Program-made: the position numbers and the translations under genes | Assembly (NCBI RefSeq): GCF_020360975.1 | Contig: NW_025408671.1 | Span: 5,394,001-5,458,000, forward strand | DNA: 64,000 bases | Direction of reading: 5' to 3' | From: Hirsutella rhossiliensis | Taxonomy: Eukaryota > Ascomycota > Sordariomycetes > Hypocreales > Ophiocordycipitaceae | Shown here: in pieces, positions 1-11,076 of the stretch | Layout: the number at the start of each line of letters is the position of its first letter | How positions within the stretch are numbered: position 1 is the first letter of the stretch | The notes under the pieces: generated by a model | Databases searched by the model: none | What the model was told of the DNA's origin: nothing | Seen by the model: only the letters and a program-made list of their open reading frames with translations

Positions 1-1821
1 TGCAAATGATGCATCACTCGAACAAAGAAACAGTTCGACTTTCTTTGAGCCCCCAAACCTTATGCCGTACGAACGCGTGCCGCAGAGATAAAGGATGACT
101 CTATCTACGGCTCGTTGGTGTGATTCGTCCGGGTTCTGGTTGTGGCGGGCTAGCCGGAGACTGCAAATGCAATATCCGGCCTCGTGGATATGGCTGAAAA
201 GAGCACAGATCCGACCTTCTGGAGATATTGATGTATCTCCCTTTGGTTTGCTTGGCTAGAAGCCGGAAGGAGCTCTTCGTTCGTGACCATCGGAGTGTCT
301 GGGAGCTTCGAAGGGCCTAGGCTTTCGGGAACGTACTTATGAGCTATCTTGTCGATATACGAATCCTGGGTCAGCCAGATCGTTCGATGGGGCCGATCCC
401 GGAGGATGTGTATCCCTAGAAACCATTTAGGTTCCCTAGGAAGCTCATTTTATAGCGTTCTTCGAGCCTTTGTATGGCTTCCTTAGCTAAGCCTTCATCT
501 TCCTTTCGGTAGGCCCAGATAATGTCGTCCACGTAGAAAAAGACGGTCACGGCACCCTTCATCATCACACAGGGTTCTTGAGGGACTTTCTTGAACCCCA
601 GCTCTTCGAGGGAGTCTGTGAGATGCTGTTGCCAAAGAAGAGGGGATCGGCGTAGGCCGTAGAGAGCTTTCCGAAGCCGTAGCACCTTCCCGGGTTTCTG
701 GAAGCCTGGCGGCATCCTCATAAAGACGACTTCTTCTTCTTCAAGAGGGCAATTGACGAATGCGTTGACGGCATCCATCTGATCAAGCTCGAGGTCATAC
801 TCGGCGGCAATGGCCATGAGGGTCCGGAAAGACATCCCGGCTAAGGTTGTGGCCCGGGTCGGAAGGTCCCCCTTTTTCTGTTGGTTGCCGCAAACGACGA
901 GCCGGGCTTTGCATTTCTGAAGAAGTCCATGCTTATCTGTCTTATAGATGAATACCTACTTGCATCCGAGAACCTGGTGGCCGGCAACCCTTTTCCAAGA
1001 AATCTCTTCAAAGGAGCCCATTTCCTCATGTGAGGCAAGATGATCTTGTTGGGCTTGGGCGAATTCTCCTATAAGGGTGATTCTCGAGTTGTTTCTGGGT
1101 TTCTGGGGATCCGGGAGATCTCTTATGGACCTTGGTGGGCTTCTTTGTGGCCTGAAGAGCCTCCCTGCTGTAAATGCTCCGCGGCATCCGTCTTGGATGG
1201 GCGTAGGATTAAAGTCCGAAAATCGGTCCGATCGGTCGAAAACGGGTCTTCCTGTCCTATCCCTGTCTGATCAGACGCTTCATTGGCTTTGCAGAGCAAG
1301 GCCGAAAAACAGCCGCTGTAGGATTGTCCGGAAAGTGAGGTTTTTCCACCCCTCACGGAGGGCTGCTTTCCCTCCCACCCCTCAGGGGTAGCGACAGGAA
1401 GATGGACTGAAAAGACTGCCCTGGTTCGTCTTCTGAATCCGCTGTTGTGGGAGGCGTCAGAAGGCCAGCTTCTTCGAGAACTCTAGCCCTCTCGTAGTCT
1501 TCCTTTTCCTGTTCTTCGCTTTGGTCTTCTTCTTCTTGGGTCATTACGACGATCGTGCTTCCTGCAGTGCTTTCTGCGTCGAGGTCTTCGATATCGGTTT
1601 CTTCATCGGTTTCTTCATCGAGAGCTTCTTGGTTACCTCTCTGATCCTCCGGGATCTCTATCTTCTGGATAAGCTCTTCGATGCCTGATAGCAGCGATTG
1701 TTGCTCGAGCTTTCCGTCGAAGAAGGTATGTTCGTCGAAAACAACGTCTCTTGTCGAGACAACCCTCTTAAGATATGGAATCCAGATCCGGAAGATATTC
1801 GTAGAATTATAACCGACAAGA
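1..1821 (-). pseudogene. Copia-1 pol, 3' half: connector, reverse transcriptase, start of RNase H
   Basis: On the minus strand the segment opens at 1821 with VGYNSTNIFRIWIP, the conserved copia linker after integrase. A long acidic stretch (E/D/T/S-rich, about 1400-1690) follows, then copia RT: CKARLV-like residues near 900, QMDAVNAF near 780, LRKALYGLRRSP near 650-680, and the catalytic YVDD at 524-535 (FYVDDI). Downstream, TRPDIAFAVS-like and SDASFA residues in the last 200 bases show that the RNase H domain has begun when the window ends. The reading frame breaks near 418, around 841-1040 and around 1350, so at least three small indels or stops are present. RT copies element RNA into DNA in cytoplasmic virus-like particles; this copy cannot do so as written. 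Confidence 0.85.
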
Positions 1822-1823
1822 TA

Positions 1824-4012
1824 CCATGCCCCACCCCCCTTTCGGTAACACCCACCTTTCGGTAGCGCATTAGGAAATATCCCCACCAAAACCCATCAAT
1901 TTCACTTACACCGATTCCAGCCAGCTTTGAAGATATTCACAAGCCGTCACTTGGAGTAGATAGAGGATTGATTGAATTCTACTTTTCGATGGTTGAATGT
2001 TTGTACAGGGGTCTGTGGCCTGTGCGTACCTTGCACGCGAAATTACCATCCAACCCCCTAATCTCCTTCCGCCTCCTGACGATGATTCTTCTCGTTATTC
2101 CTCCACCACATGACCAAAATGACCTTAAAGCGGCCTCGGAGTATTTATACGGAGGATATTATGGCTAATGCGATAATTGATGTCACAAAAAACGGCTTGT
2201 CGCAGTACCGCGCCGCCCAAAAGTATGACATACCTCAGCAGTCTATTTCCGACAGACTCAAAGGCCAGGTAGCCCTGGCTGATCAGATCCAGCCTCGTCA
2301 ACTCTTGAGTAAGTCTCAGGAAGCTCGCTTGGTTTCTTGGATCCTCCGCCAAGAGTCTCTCGGCTATGCTCCTCCCACAGTCAGATCCGCGCATGTGTGG
2401 AGGCTCTTATGAAGCAACTGAACAACGAGCGGACAGTGGGGCGCAACTGGGTCTCTAAATTCATCAATCGCCATCCGGACATCAAGAACAAGCGTGGGAG
2501 ACGTCAGGAAGCTAACCGATTTAATGCTTTTACGCCTCGTGCGGTTCACTGGTTCTTCGATATCAGGAAAAGGAGTATGGATGGATTAAACCAGAAAATA
2601 CCGTGAATGTTGACGAAGGCGGTATTATGTCTGGCTTTGGTGAGTATTTGGCTTGTCTTTCATTACTTTTACTAACCAGACTCTTTTTGCCAGGTTTGGA
2701 TAGTCTTGTGGTTGGGAGTGCAGACCCAAAACGGAAGGCCCTTCTGAAAGGGCCACAGTCCCGCAACTGGACCTCATTTATTGAAGCTATCACCGCGGAC
2801 GGCCGTGTCCTTACCCTGGCATTATCTTTAAGGGCAAAGAACTTCAGAAACAGTGGTTCTTGACGGAATTCGGCAAAATAGCCGACTGGCATTACATAAC
2901 GTCGCCCAACGGATGGACGGACAACCATATCGCTATTGAGTGGCTTGAGAGGGTCTATTTGCCCCAGACGCGACCAGCCGATGCCTCAGATGCTAGACTG
3001 ATCATATTAGATGGACATGGAAGTCATGCAACGGTGCGTTTCTTTATCCACCTCTGTAGGAATTACCGTTAACCGGGACCAGGATGCATGGATGGCCACA
3101 TGCTTTTTGAACAACGTTTATTGCTGTTACCTTCCTGCCCACTGCTCTCATGGCCTCCAGCCGTTAGATAACGGTGTATTCAATGCCTCCAAGGCAGCTT
3201 ACCGGAAAGAACTTCAGAAATTGACCTGTTTGACCGATTCTGCGCCTGTTCATAAGGTCAATTTTATACGGGCATATGCTAAAGCGCGCGAGGTTGGAAT
3301 GACGGCAAAGAATATATTGTCCGGCTGGAGGGTCACTGGGAATTGGCCGATCTCACGATCCAAGGCATTGCGGCATCCAGAAATTCACGCGGACATTGTA
3401 GAGACGTCTCCAAAGTCCGCGCCATTTTGGGTTCTGATGATACGCCAAGAAACAGCCGCCAGATTCGCGATTTCGGAAAGAACAAGACTCCTGGCACCCG
3501 GAGACGATACGCCGTGATAGCTAGAGGCTTTGAAGCCCAAGAACAGACGCTTGCCGAGCACAGCAACAGAATCGCGAAGCTAGAGGAAGAAGTGGCCCGG
3601 CTGCAGAGAGGCAAGAAGAGGAGAGCAATTCCGAACCCGAACAGACGGTTCATGACTCTCAGTGAAGCTTTGGTGGCTGAGGAAGCCATTCCCAAATTAA
3701 AAGCCAAGAGATAGCCGTTGTGCTGAATTCTGACACAGAGGAGGAGGCGGTCTCAGAGGTGGAGACAGCTTCAGTGATCGAAGTCAAGGTGGCACCCGAA
3801 GCCCTTCCAGTCACCACCAGATCCGGGCGAATGGTAAAAAAGCGCCGGTACATATAAGAGCGTCCATTTCTCTACGGAATGATATAATTTTTGTGTTTAT
3901 AATGTTAAGTTCTGATCATATTTCATGTAGTTCAAATGGTAGACTTTTGGTGGAGAATTTTTCAATTGCGCTACCGAAAGGTGGGTGTTACCGAAAGGGG
4001 GGTGGGGCATGG
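1824..4012 (+). mobile_element. pogo/Fot1-type DNA transposon, complete, in Copia-1
   Basis: Terminal inverted repeats begin ccatgccccacccccctttc at 1824 and end with the exact complement at 4012. About 45 bp are perfect, then similarity weakens for a further 20 bp. The target dinucleotide TA flanks both ends (1822-1823 and 4013-4014), as for Tc1/mariner-pogo transposons. Length is 2189 bp. A single transposase gene lies inside in plus orientation. Removing the element together with one TA restores the copia reading frame. The family differs in TIR and protein from the three 1.84-kb pogo copies elsewhere in the window. Confidence 0.93.
2110..3857 (+). pseudogene. pogo/Fot1 transposase with two introns, frameshifted
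   Basis: The N-terminus carries a psq-type helix-turn-helix (SQYRAAQKYDIPQQSISDR) and a CENP-B-like HTH (RACVEALMKQ...GRNWVSKFINRH). The DDE_1 domain follows, with first Asp in VDEGGIMSGFG (about 2608), second in ILDGHGSHAT (about 3000-3030) and third in LQPLDNGVF (about 3158). This is the DD..D pattern of Fot1 enzymes, which cut and join at the TIRs in the nucleus. Two introns fit: 2640-2693 (GTGAGT, branch TACTAAC, CCAG) and 3034-3082 (GTGCGT, GTTAACC, CCAG). Splicing both restores the family reading. The end is TTRSGRMVKKRRYI, stop at 3855-3857. One-base breaks near 2365, 2570 and 2825 (two in C-runs) disable the gene. Confidence 0.85.
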
Positions 4013-4014
4013 TA

Positions 4015-5400
4015 CCCAATATGAGCCCTCGGATCAAGCTTCCGCAGTTTGTCCCTTTTCAATTGGGCGTTTGCAGTCATCGCGTAGGCCCTGCAACCGT
4101 AAGCCCGAAGATGTGACAGTTGGGCATTCTTGCCTGTGAACAGCTCGATCGGGACTTCCATTCAAGTTCTTCTTCGGCCCCTGGCTTCGCGTCGGGCTCC
4201 GGAGCGTCGGACCCGGCGTTGATTTGGACCCTCGGCTCTCTTGGAGTTCGATTTCGAAGATAACATGCGGCTTCCACGATCTCTTTCCAGAGGTTATGCG
4301 GGAGCCTTGAAGCGATTCTCATCACCCTGCCTCTTTCTATAGAAAGGCCTCCCGATCTTTCGGCCCTCCATTCTGGGATTGGGTGTTTGAAGCCGATCTT
4401 TCCGCTGAAATGCCCTTCTTTCGTAACCATGCTGTGATCTTCTTCGTAAAGAGCTCCCCATCTGAGCGTACGACCTTCACTTCGAAGCCGTATCGGTCTT
4501 TCATCCAATGGACAAAATCCCTCAACACAGCCCAATTATGCTTCTCTTGGTAGGTCCGCATAAAATAGGGGAAAACCATTCCTGTAAAGGCGTCTGTGAT
4601 AAACATCACACGGACGAAGTCTTCGTGGTCTGCGGAAAGGTCGGTCCAGTCGATCCAAATCTCGTGACAAGGGCGATTTCTTTCCCGGTCGGGGGTCTGC
4701 GGAAATTTGTTTCTGGCCTTCCCTGAGCACAGAATTCGCACTCCACAGTCTTTGGCCCTTGATTCGAACCCCGTTTCGAAGGCCTAGCTTGTGGAGGGCC
4801 AGTGGGCCCGGTGACCGAGGCGGGCGTGCCAGAGGTTGCCGTCTCCTTGGCTGGCCGGGCGAGGTCTTTGGTCCCGGCCCTTCGAGGTTTTGTTGCTTGG
4901 AAGACTGTGTCGAAATTCACGGTCTCCGCTTCTGCTGTTGGCCTGAACTCCAGGACGAATTGTTGGTATCTCCTTTGAAGAATCCCAATCGTCTGATTCC
5001 GCCGTACTAGCCTCGTAGGCTCCGAGAAGGTGTCCCAATAGATTCCTTCATCTCGTAGGGTTTGGAAGGAAATCAGGCTCGTTGAAAAGCTTGGGCAGTA
5101 AGCTACCTTTTTCAGCCGAAGTATTTGGAATGATCCGTCCGGTAAGGTCATCGTGAAATTAACCCTGCCGTACCCCTCAATCCGGACTTCTGATTCCCCT
5201 GTGATTAGGTAGTCTTTCTGGGCCTTTCTGAATGACCGGAATCGGCTGAGTGTATTACACACGTGAAGTGAAGCTCCTGAGTCAAGGATCGCGGATAGGC
5301 GGAGCGGGTATTCCGATGCTGCCACCGATGACCCGGCTGGGTAGACGAAAGCCGGATTGGCCGTCCCAACCATCCGTCCTCGAACCCGGGTCGCTGGTTG
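4015..5400 (-). pseudogene. Copia-1 pol, 5' half: protease, pre-integrase zinc domain, integrase core
   Basis: Minus strand. AILDSGASLHVCN (near 5260-5300) is the aspartic protease active site (DSG). LWHARLGH near 4790 and CEFCAQG near 4735 are the two halves of the HHCC pre-integrase domain, now in different frames. The integrase core shows IWIDWTD near 4660, VRSDGE near 4460 and a QNG/ERG stretch near 4340-4370, fitting a DDE triad. RNRTPRE and the following GKNAQLSHLRAYG-like residues, spread over shifted frames, run up to the pogo insertion at 4013. Joining the two flanks at the TA restores the AHIGYLVGYNS reading, so the transposon interrupted a continuous coding sequence. Frameshifts near 4780, 4340 and 4150 are additional to the insertion. 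Confidence 0.82.
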
Positions 5401-6476
5401 CTATTTCCCATCTTTCTGGATTTCGCGGATCTCCTCGACCTTCTTCCGTAGGTCGGGGTTGTCCTTGATAGCTTTCTGGGCTTTCTTGCACAGCCTTTCA
5501 GATCGATTGAAATGGCCTGGCCGTAATTCCTCGAAGACTTGCCAGCAACCCTCAAGTTCATGGCTGTCAAGACCACAAGCTGGGCAACGGTCTTTGTCAG
5601 ATGCTTCCTTCCTCTTCTTCCGTGGCGTGGAATCTTCTTTCGGACTGGCCTGAAAGCCGGCTCCTCTTTTCACCGTTCCCGGGGCCGTTACTGGGTTCAA
5701 TTCGACGATTTCCCTGACCTGGCGAGCTGCTTCCTGGTAGGTCCATCTTTCTTCTAGGTATTGTTTTGGTCGCTTTGGGGATTCTCGATGCAGTCCTGGC
5801 CTATGTGCTTGGTAGATCTTGAACTGGATGGCAGCGGCTTCTTCGTCAGCCTTTTGCTTCCGCGGATAAATATAGCCGAGAAGCCGTCGGAAAGGGGCTT
5901 AATCAGGCTAGCTATGTCTCGCAGCCATTGGCCGGTCACAGCCTCCACGAGGAAGTACTGTTCAGCTTCTCCCATGATTTCCTCCCATCTAGCGAGCCAG
6001 GTAGAGATATTCTTCGTCGGAAAAGCTCGAAGATGGATCGTATACTGGGCTCGGATACGTTCCATCATATAGCCCCTCGTTGGGGCTGTCGAGGCCTCGA
6101 GCTTTACAAACCACTCCCGAAGAGTCTCGTCGTCGTGAAGGGAGGTCAACTTCGCTTTGCTAATCGTCTCCGTAATCGTCGTACGGGCTGCTGTGACGAG
6201 CCTCGTCTCGTAGAGGTATTCCTTTCGGCGACCTTCGTAGTCCCTCGATGCTTCAGAATAAGCCTTCTGCTGGCCTGCATTCAGATCAGCAAATCTTTCA
6301 GCCTCAGCGTTGAAATCACTGAATTCGGGGCGTTCAGGTAGTTCAAGGGGGGTCTTGTCATGTTCGAAGATGAGCTTGTGGATGGTCTTGTCCACACGGG
6401 CCCGAAGCTCCTTTAGCCACTTATCCCAATCCTGAGGCTCCGTAAGAATCGTGCGCTGGATGGTGTCCTTCGACAT
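5401..6476 (-). pseudogene. Copia-1 gag (capsid/nucleocapsid)
   Basis: The frame begins with MSKDTIQRTILTEPQDWDKW at 6476. This resembles copia gag N-termini, in which a W-rich segment starts the capsid domain (UBN2/RVT-gag type). About 200 residues later the frame shifts near 5755. It continues at 5700-5401 with a lysine-rich segment and one knuckle, CPACGLDSHELEGCW (CX2CX4HX4C, near 5590-5635), which would bind element RNA. A coiled, charged C-terminus (KKVEEIREIQKDGK) follows before the protease. The start was chosen because no in-frame ATG lies upstream before non-coding sequence and it sits about 320 bp inside the probable LTR. Gag forms the virus-like particle. The frameshift would prevent synthesis of the knuckle-containing protein. 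Confidence 0.8.
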
Positions 6477-7047
6477 CTTGGTTGAAGCAGAAAGGATGAT
6501 TAAGGAGAGAAATGGGGCGTAGAGGTGTCTTAATCGACGATAAGTTCAATCGAGAGCGGTTGTGGAAGAATGCAGCAGCCGGAAGTTACAGAAACACTGT
6601 TTCTCCCGGGCTCATAACTCTCGCGAAGAGAGGGTGCAAGTGATGAATAGATTTTGTTTCTTGTCCTTAGATTCTTCTTCCTCCCTAACAAAAAGTGACT
6701 TCTTATAGTTCTGTCACCTGTGGCTGCCTTGTGGTGGCGATGTCGCCACCCAGGCCGCCTAGATGACGTTGTCATCTAGAAGGTTCGATACCACCGCTTA
6801 ACAACAACATTATTCATCCTTCTCAGTCACCTTTGCTAGAGTCAGCCCGACTAGGTAACCTCCGGACCTAGATCGTTAACCCGTTTTCACGACAGTTGGA
6901 GGATTTCTGTCCTTCTATTTTCCTTTCCTTCTTCTTTCCTCAGCTCGAATGTAAAACGCACGAGGACTACATAGCTGTAATTTACACTATTAGAACCCAT
7001 CACACAGCATAGATGACGATGTCACCTAGAAGGTTCGAATCCATCAC
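6477..7047 (-). other. Copia-1 untranslated leader and probable 5' LTR; contains hairpins
   Basis: No reading frame is supported here. The minus strand holds a TATA-like ACTATAAGAAG near 6695-6710 upstream of gag. Two perfect short hairpins lie next to each other: ggtggcga..tcgccacc at about 6733-6750 and tagatgac-gtt-gtcatcta at about 6760-6778. A second, diverged copy of the latter plus its flank (ctagaaggttcga) occurs at about 7010-7040. LTR ends were not resolved. The right edge is the 5-bp target ATCAC of Gypsy-1. Confidence 0.45.
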
Positions 7048-7237
7048 TGTGAAAGGCCTCTAGTGAGTTGATACAACTAACTAGTCCCTATGCTGTTTAC
7101 TATCAAGATAGAGAAGAAAGAAAGAAAGAAAGAGAATCTACTACATGAGAGCACAATAGCATTTTATAGCTTCGAGCCAATGGAAGGTTCTAGAAGCTAG
7201 GCGGCGCAGCCGCCGTTAAAGCGGCTTGCCCGTTACA
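7048..7237 (-). repeat. Gypsy-1 3' LTR (transcript sense)
   Basis: Starts TG and ends CA on the plus strand. It contains an (AAGA)n microsatellite near 7110-7132 and a GC-rich inverted repeat ggcggc-gca-gccgcc near 7200-7214. Immediately inside, 7238-7253 is purine-rich on the minus strand (GGAAGGGAGGAGG), a fitting polypurine tract for plus-strand priming. Confidence 0.95.
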
Positions 7238-9230
7238 TTACCTCCTCCCTTCCAACGTTTCCTCTTCCGGGGTCGTGGCAATCTGTGGCAAGATGACTTG
7301 AGAAGGTGACACTCCTTTATGCTTCTTCCATTGCTTCCATGCATCGGTGTGTCGAATAGTAGTAAGGGGTTCCCACGTAGGCTGCGAGTAATCATGCCAT
7401 TTTACGAGCACCTTCTTATGCGTACCTTCCATTCTTTCATCCAGAATTCTTTCAACAAGGTACATCTTTTCGCCGTCCACCAGCACCGGTGGGGCACTCT
7501 CTTGATCGAGTTTCTGCGAAGGCAATGGGTCTCCGGGGACTGGCCGGAGTAGGTCGACGTGAAAGACTGGATGGATGCGCCCAGGCACATCCAACCTGTA
7601 GGCATGTGGGCTAACTTCCGCGAGCACTTGATATTTGGCATGTAGCCAATCGAGCTTCTTGCAGGGTCGCGATGTTTTGACATTTCTAAAGTTGAGGTAT
7701 ACCCAATCCCCAGGCTCGTATCTCGGTGCGGCTGTCCTGTGCTTGTTGGCTTGCGCTTGCTGTATTTCCTGGGCCATAGCTATCGCTGCTTGCGCAAACT
7801 CCGTGGCGTCCTGTAGTCTCTGAATAAAATCCTCCGCTGTCGCTTCCCCCTGCGTCGTGTCTTCCGTTCTTCGATGCTCAACTAATTGGATTGGCTCGTT
7901 GTGGTAGCCGTGCATGAAGAAGAACGGACTCAGTCCGGTGGAGGTTGCTTCCTCTCGTTAATAGTCGCCATCGCGATTGGAAGCAAGTCTAACCAGTTCT
8001 CCTGCAGATAATTCGTCCATATCCGAAGAATCCTCTCTACCTCTTGGTTCATTCGTTCTGTTGCACCGTCGGTTTGTGGATGGTACGCCGTCGACAACCG
8101 CTGCTCGATCCCTAGCATCTGACAGAAACTTTTCCACATACCACTGACAAACTGGGGACCCTGATCACTGGTTATAGCCGTTGGGATGCCATGGACAGGG
8201 TAGTGTCGTTCGAAGAGTCTTCTTGCAACCGCTTCTGTGGAAATATCGTTCAATCCTTCGAGTTCGACGCCTTTGGTGAGTCGGTCCGTGACCACCATGC
8301 AGTTCGTCGCGCCATCTTTCCCCGACGGTGGGAGGTCAGTAATAAAGTCAATGGTAATTTCGCTCCATATGCGTTGCGGAATAGGGAGCGGCTTTAGGAG
8401 TCCTTTCTTTGTATCCTCCAGATGGTGTTTCGTCCGCAAACCTCGCAGTTGCGCACAAACCGACGTACATCGCTAGCGGCACCCGGCCAGAAGAAGCGTC
8501 TCGACAGAGTCGAGTACGTGAGGTCCCTTCCAGGATGTCCGGTGATATGAGAGTCGTGAGTTTCCTGGATGATCTTTGTACGTAGCGGCTCCGAACCGGG
8601 TATCCAGACGCGTTCTCTAAAGCACAGCAGGCCTCTATTGTCTAATGAGCATTCTGAAATGCTGACAACCTTCTCCTTCTGTAAGTCTGTTGGCACACTC
8701 TTCGCTCCATCTGCTACCAGCTTCGTGAGTTCTTGATAAAGCTTGTCTTCTTGCCGTGCGGCGTGCCACAGCTGCTGTAACTCCTCATCTTCAAATATCC
8801 TGATCTCTTTTCCGAAGTTGATTTCCTGGGCACCCTCGGTGTTGGTAGACAATGTCGATATTGGGACCCTTCTAAGGTGATCATTTTGGAATAGCCTCAT
8901 AATGCGTCCCTTTAGTCGTTCATCGGAGTAGTTGGCCGGCATATCCTGGTCCCGTCGAGAGAGTGCGTCAGGCAATCCGCCCTTGCGGCCCGGCCTCCAT
9001 TCGAGCTCGAATTGGAACCTGGACAGGAACTCCGACCACCGCACTTGTCTCTCTGTCAACCTCCTTTCCGAGTAGAAGTACCTCAGGTTCTTGTGGTCCG
9101 TTAGGATCTTGAAGTGCTCTACTGCCCGTAGCTCTGGTTCCCACTGCTCCAAACATCTGAGAATGGCGAGTAGCTCCTTGTCATGGATAGCGTAGTTCGC
9201 TTCGGCTGCCGAATGTTTCTTCGAGAAGTA

Positions 9231-11076
9231 AGTCCCTGCACATAGAAATGGGCACCCCCCTGTTTTGGGCACCCAAGATGGGTGCCCAACCTAAACGGCT
9301 GCGTCAACTTCAACAGCAAATTTCACCGCGGAAACGCATCCAATCTGCTAAAAAATTGACGCATGTGTCTTCAAGCCACTACTGATGAAATATACAGAGT
9401 CTGACATTCACAGCGCCCTTGAGGCAATCGCCAATGGCGGATCCGCCAAGAAGGCTGCTCGCGATTGGGGCGTCCTGAGGGCAACTCTTTACAATCGCAT
9501 GCATGGTCACGAATGCAGAAAGGATGCATTTTCTGCTCTTCAGAGGCTTTCAGACACAGGAAAAGCAACTTACCGAATGGATTCTCATTCAGGACGCCTT
9601 GGGCCTTCCTCCCACTCACTCGCAGATCAGGCAGTTCGCGCAGCGCATGCTCGCCGTCAAAGGAGACCACACACCGCTCGGAAAACACTGGATGCAAGCA
9701 TTTTTAAGACGAAATCCTGCAGTTCGGACCCAGAAGTGCCATCACAGAGACTCTGCGCGTGTCAACGGCGCTTCTACCGAGGTAATTCGGCCTTGGTTCA
9801 ACAATTTCTTCCTTCCCGAGATTCTGGCTATTAAGCCGGAGAACAGGTACAACATGGATGAAGCAGGCATCATGGAAGGACTTGGGGAGAATGGCCTGGT
9901 CGTTGGCAGTGCTGAAAACGATCTGTACAAAAGAAGACGCCTGGTTCTCGGGTCTGGACGTCGTTCATCGAGTGCGTGTCCGCTGCCGGCACCTTCCTCC
10001 CTCCACTCGTCATTTTCAAGGGCAAATCGGTCCAGCAACAGTGGTTCCCAGAAGATCTCAGTACTTTTAGTGACTGGCAATTCACTGCGACAAAGAACGG
10101 CTGGACTTCGGACCAAACTGCGGTGGAGTGGCTCGAAAAGGTGTTCATTCCAAGAACCCAGCCACCCGACCCTTCGGAGCGAAGACTGCTAGTATTGGAC
10201 GGCCACGGAAGTCACGAGACGGTTGACTTCATGTATCTATGCTACCAGCATCAGATTCACCTTCTTTCTTACCTCCCATACCTCTCATGTGCTGCAACCG
10301 CTCGATTTGTCTGTCTTCTCCGCTCTTAAGCACTACTACCGCAAACAGGTCGGATTTCAGCCTCCTGACCGATTCAAGCCCAGTCGGCAAGCAAAACTTT
10401 CTTTCCTGCTACCAGAAAGCACGCGAGCAAGCGCTCACTGTGTCAAACATCAAGGGTGGCTGGAAAGCGACGGGTTTGTGGCCGGTGTCGATGGCGAAGC
10501 CACTTTTGAGCCCTCTTCTGCTGGAGAACAGCAACAGACGCAAAAGAACGCGAAAAATGTGGCCAATGCATTCAATAGCCACTTACCCACCAGTGACTGG
10601 CAATCAGACACATCCCAGATTGCGTGGTCGACCCCGAGGCGCTCGCAAGATCTGAAGGTTCAGGTAGTTCAATTCAACCAGCTAGACGACGACGTGCCCA
10701 CGAAGAGATTGCTGTTCAGGAAGATCACAAAGGGTTTGACGAGAAGGATGGCCTTTTAGCAAAAGCTCAATTGCAGATTCAGGCACTGGAAACACAATTG
10801 GCGGCCGTCAAGCCGAAAAAGGAAGAGGGTGGTCACGAGCCCGAATTCGAGGTTCGCCAATATTGAGGCAATACGACGGGCGCAGGAGGAGGTGAACGCA
10901 GCTGAGAATGAAGAATCTGATGAAACCGAAGCTGAGGTTTCAGAAATAGGTGACGATTGTATCGTAGTGCACGGTGGTGGGCAGTGAGAAGGGATTGAAT
11001 TAATGGTGTTGAAAATGGTCGTGATTTTTTTGGGGTGCCCAAAACAGGGGGGTGCCCATTTCTATGTGCAGGGACT
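9231..11076 (+). mobile_element. pogo/Fot1-type transposon copy A, in Gypsy-1 RNase H
   Basis: TIRs start agtccctgcacatagaaatg and run 44 bp (through the CCCCCC and TTTT runs to GGGCACCC). Target TA lies at 9229-9230 and 11077-11078. Length is 1846 bp. It encodes one transposase in plus orientation. It is the same family as copies B and C and nearly identical to them, so all three moved recently. Confidence 0.95.
9385..10987 (+). pseudogene. pogo copy A transposase, frameshifted
   Basis: The frame starts MKYTESDIHSALEAIANGGS: a psq-type HTH (KKAARDWGVLRATLYNRM), then a CENP-B HTH (QIRQFAQRMLA...GKHWMQAFLRRNP). The DDE_1 core has D1 in NMDEAGIMEGLG (about 9855), D2 in VLDGHGSHET (about 10197) and D3 in LQPLDLSVFS (about 10290). 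It ends with an acidic tail (ESDETEAEVSEIGDD...VHGGGQ), stop at 10985-10987. The frame is broken near 9545, 9890, 10280, about 10350 (two bases, TC, absent relative to B and C) and later. It retains CTCCCTCC near 10000, where B and C lack one C, so there the A reading (GTFLPPLVIFKGKS) is the intact one. No intron is needed. Confidence 0.85.

Larger units (their letters stand above)
1..7047 (-). mobile_element. Ty1/copia retrotransposon (Copia-1), 3' end beyond window start
   Basis: Read on the minus strand, the copia order is seen: gag with a CCHC knuckle, aspartic protease, HHCC/integrase core, the GYNSTN-containing connector, reverse transcriptase with YVDD, and RNase H ending in a SDASFA motif at the window edge. 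Gag-protease-integrase-RT-RNase H is the copia order (gypsy has integrase last). The element is interrupted at 1824-4012 by a pogo transposon and bounded on the right by Gypsy-1. The outer part (about 6480-7047) has no coding sequence and should contain the 5' LTR and leader, but the LTR ends could not be fixed because the partner LTR is outside the window. There is no RIP signature: CA and TG are common. Several frameshifts make it non-functional as written. Confidence 0.85.

Noticed and set aside
7025..7050. GGTTCGAATCC (B-box consensus) suggesting a tRNA gene or tRNA-derived SINE
   Set aside because: No A box at the right distance, no cloverleaf pairing, and the matching 3' bases (ctgtg) belong to the Gypsy-1 LTR inserted later.
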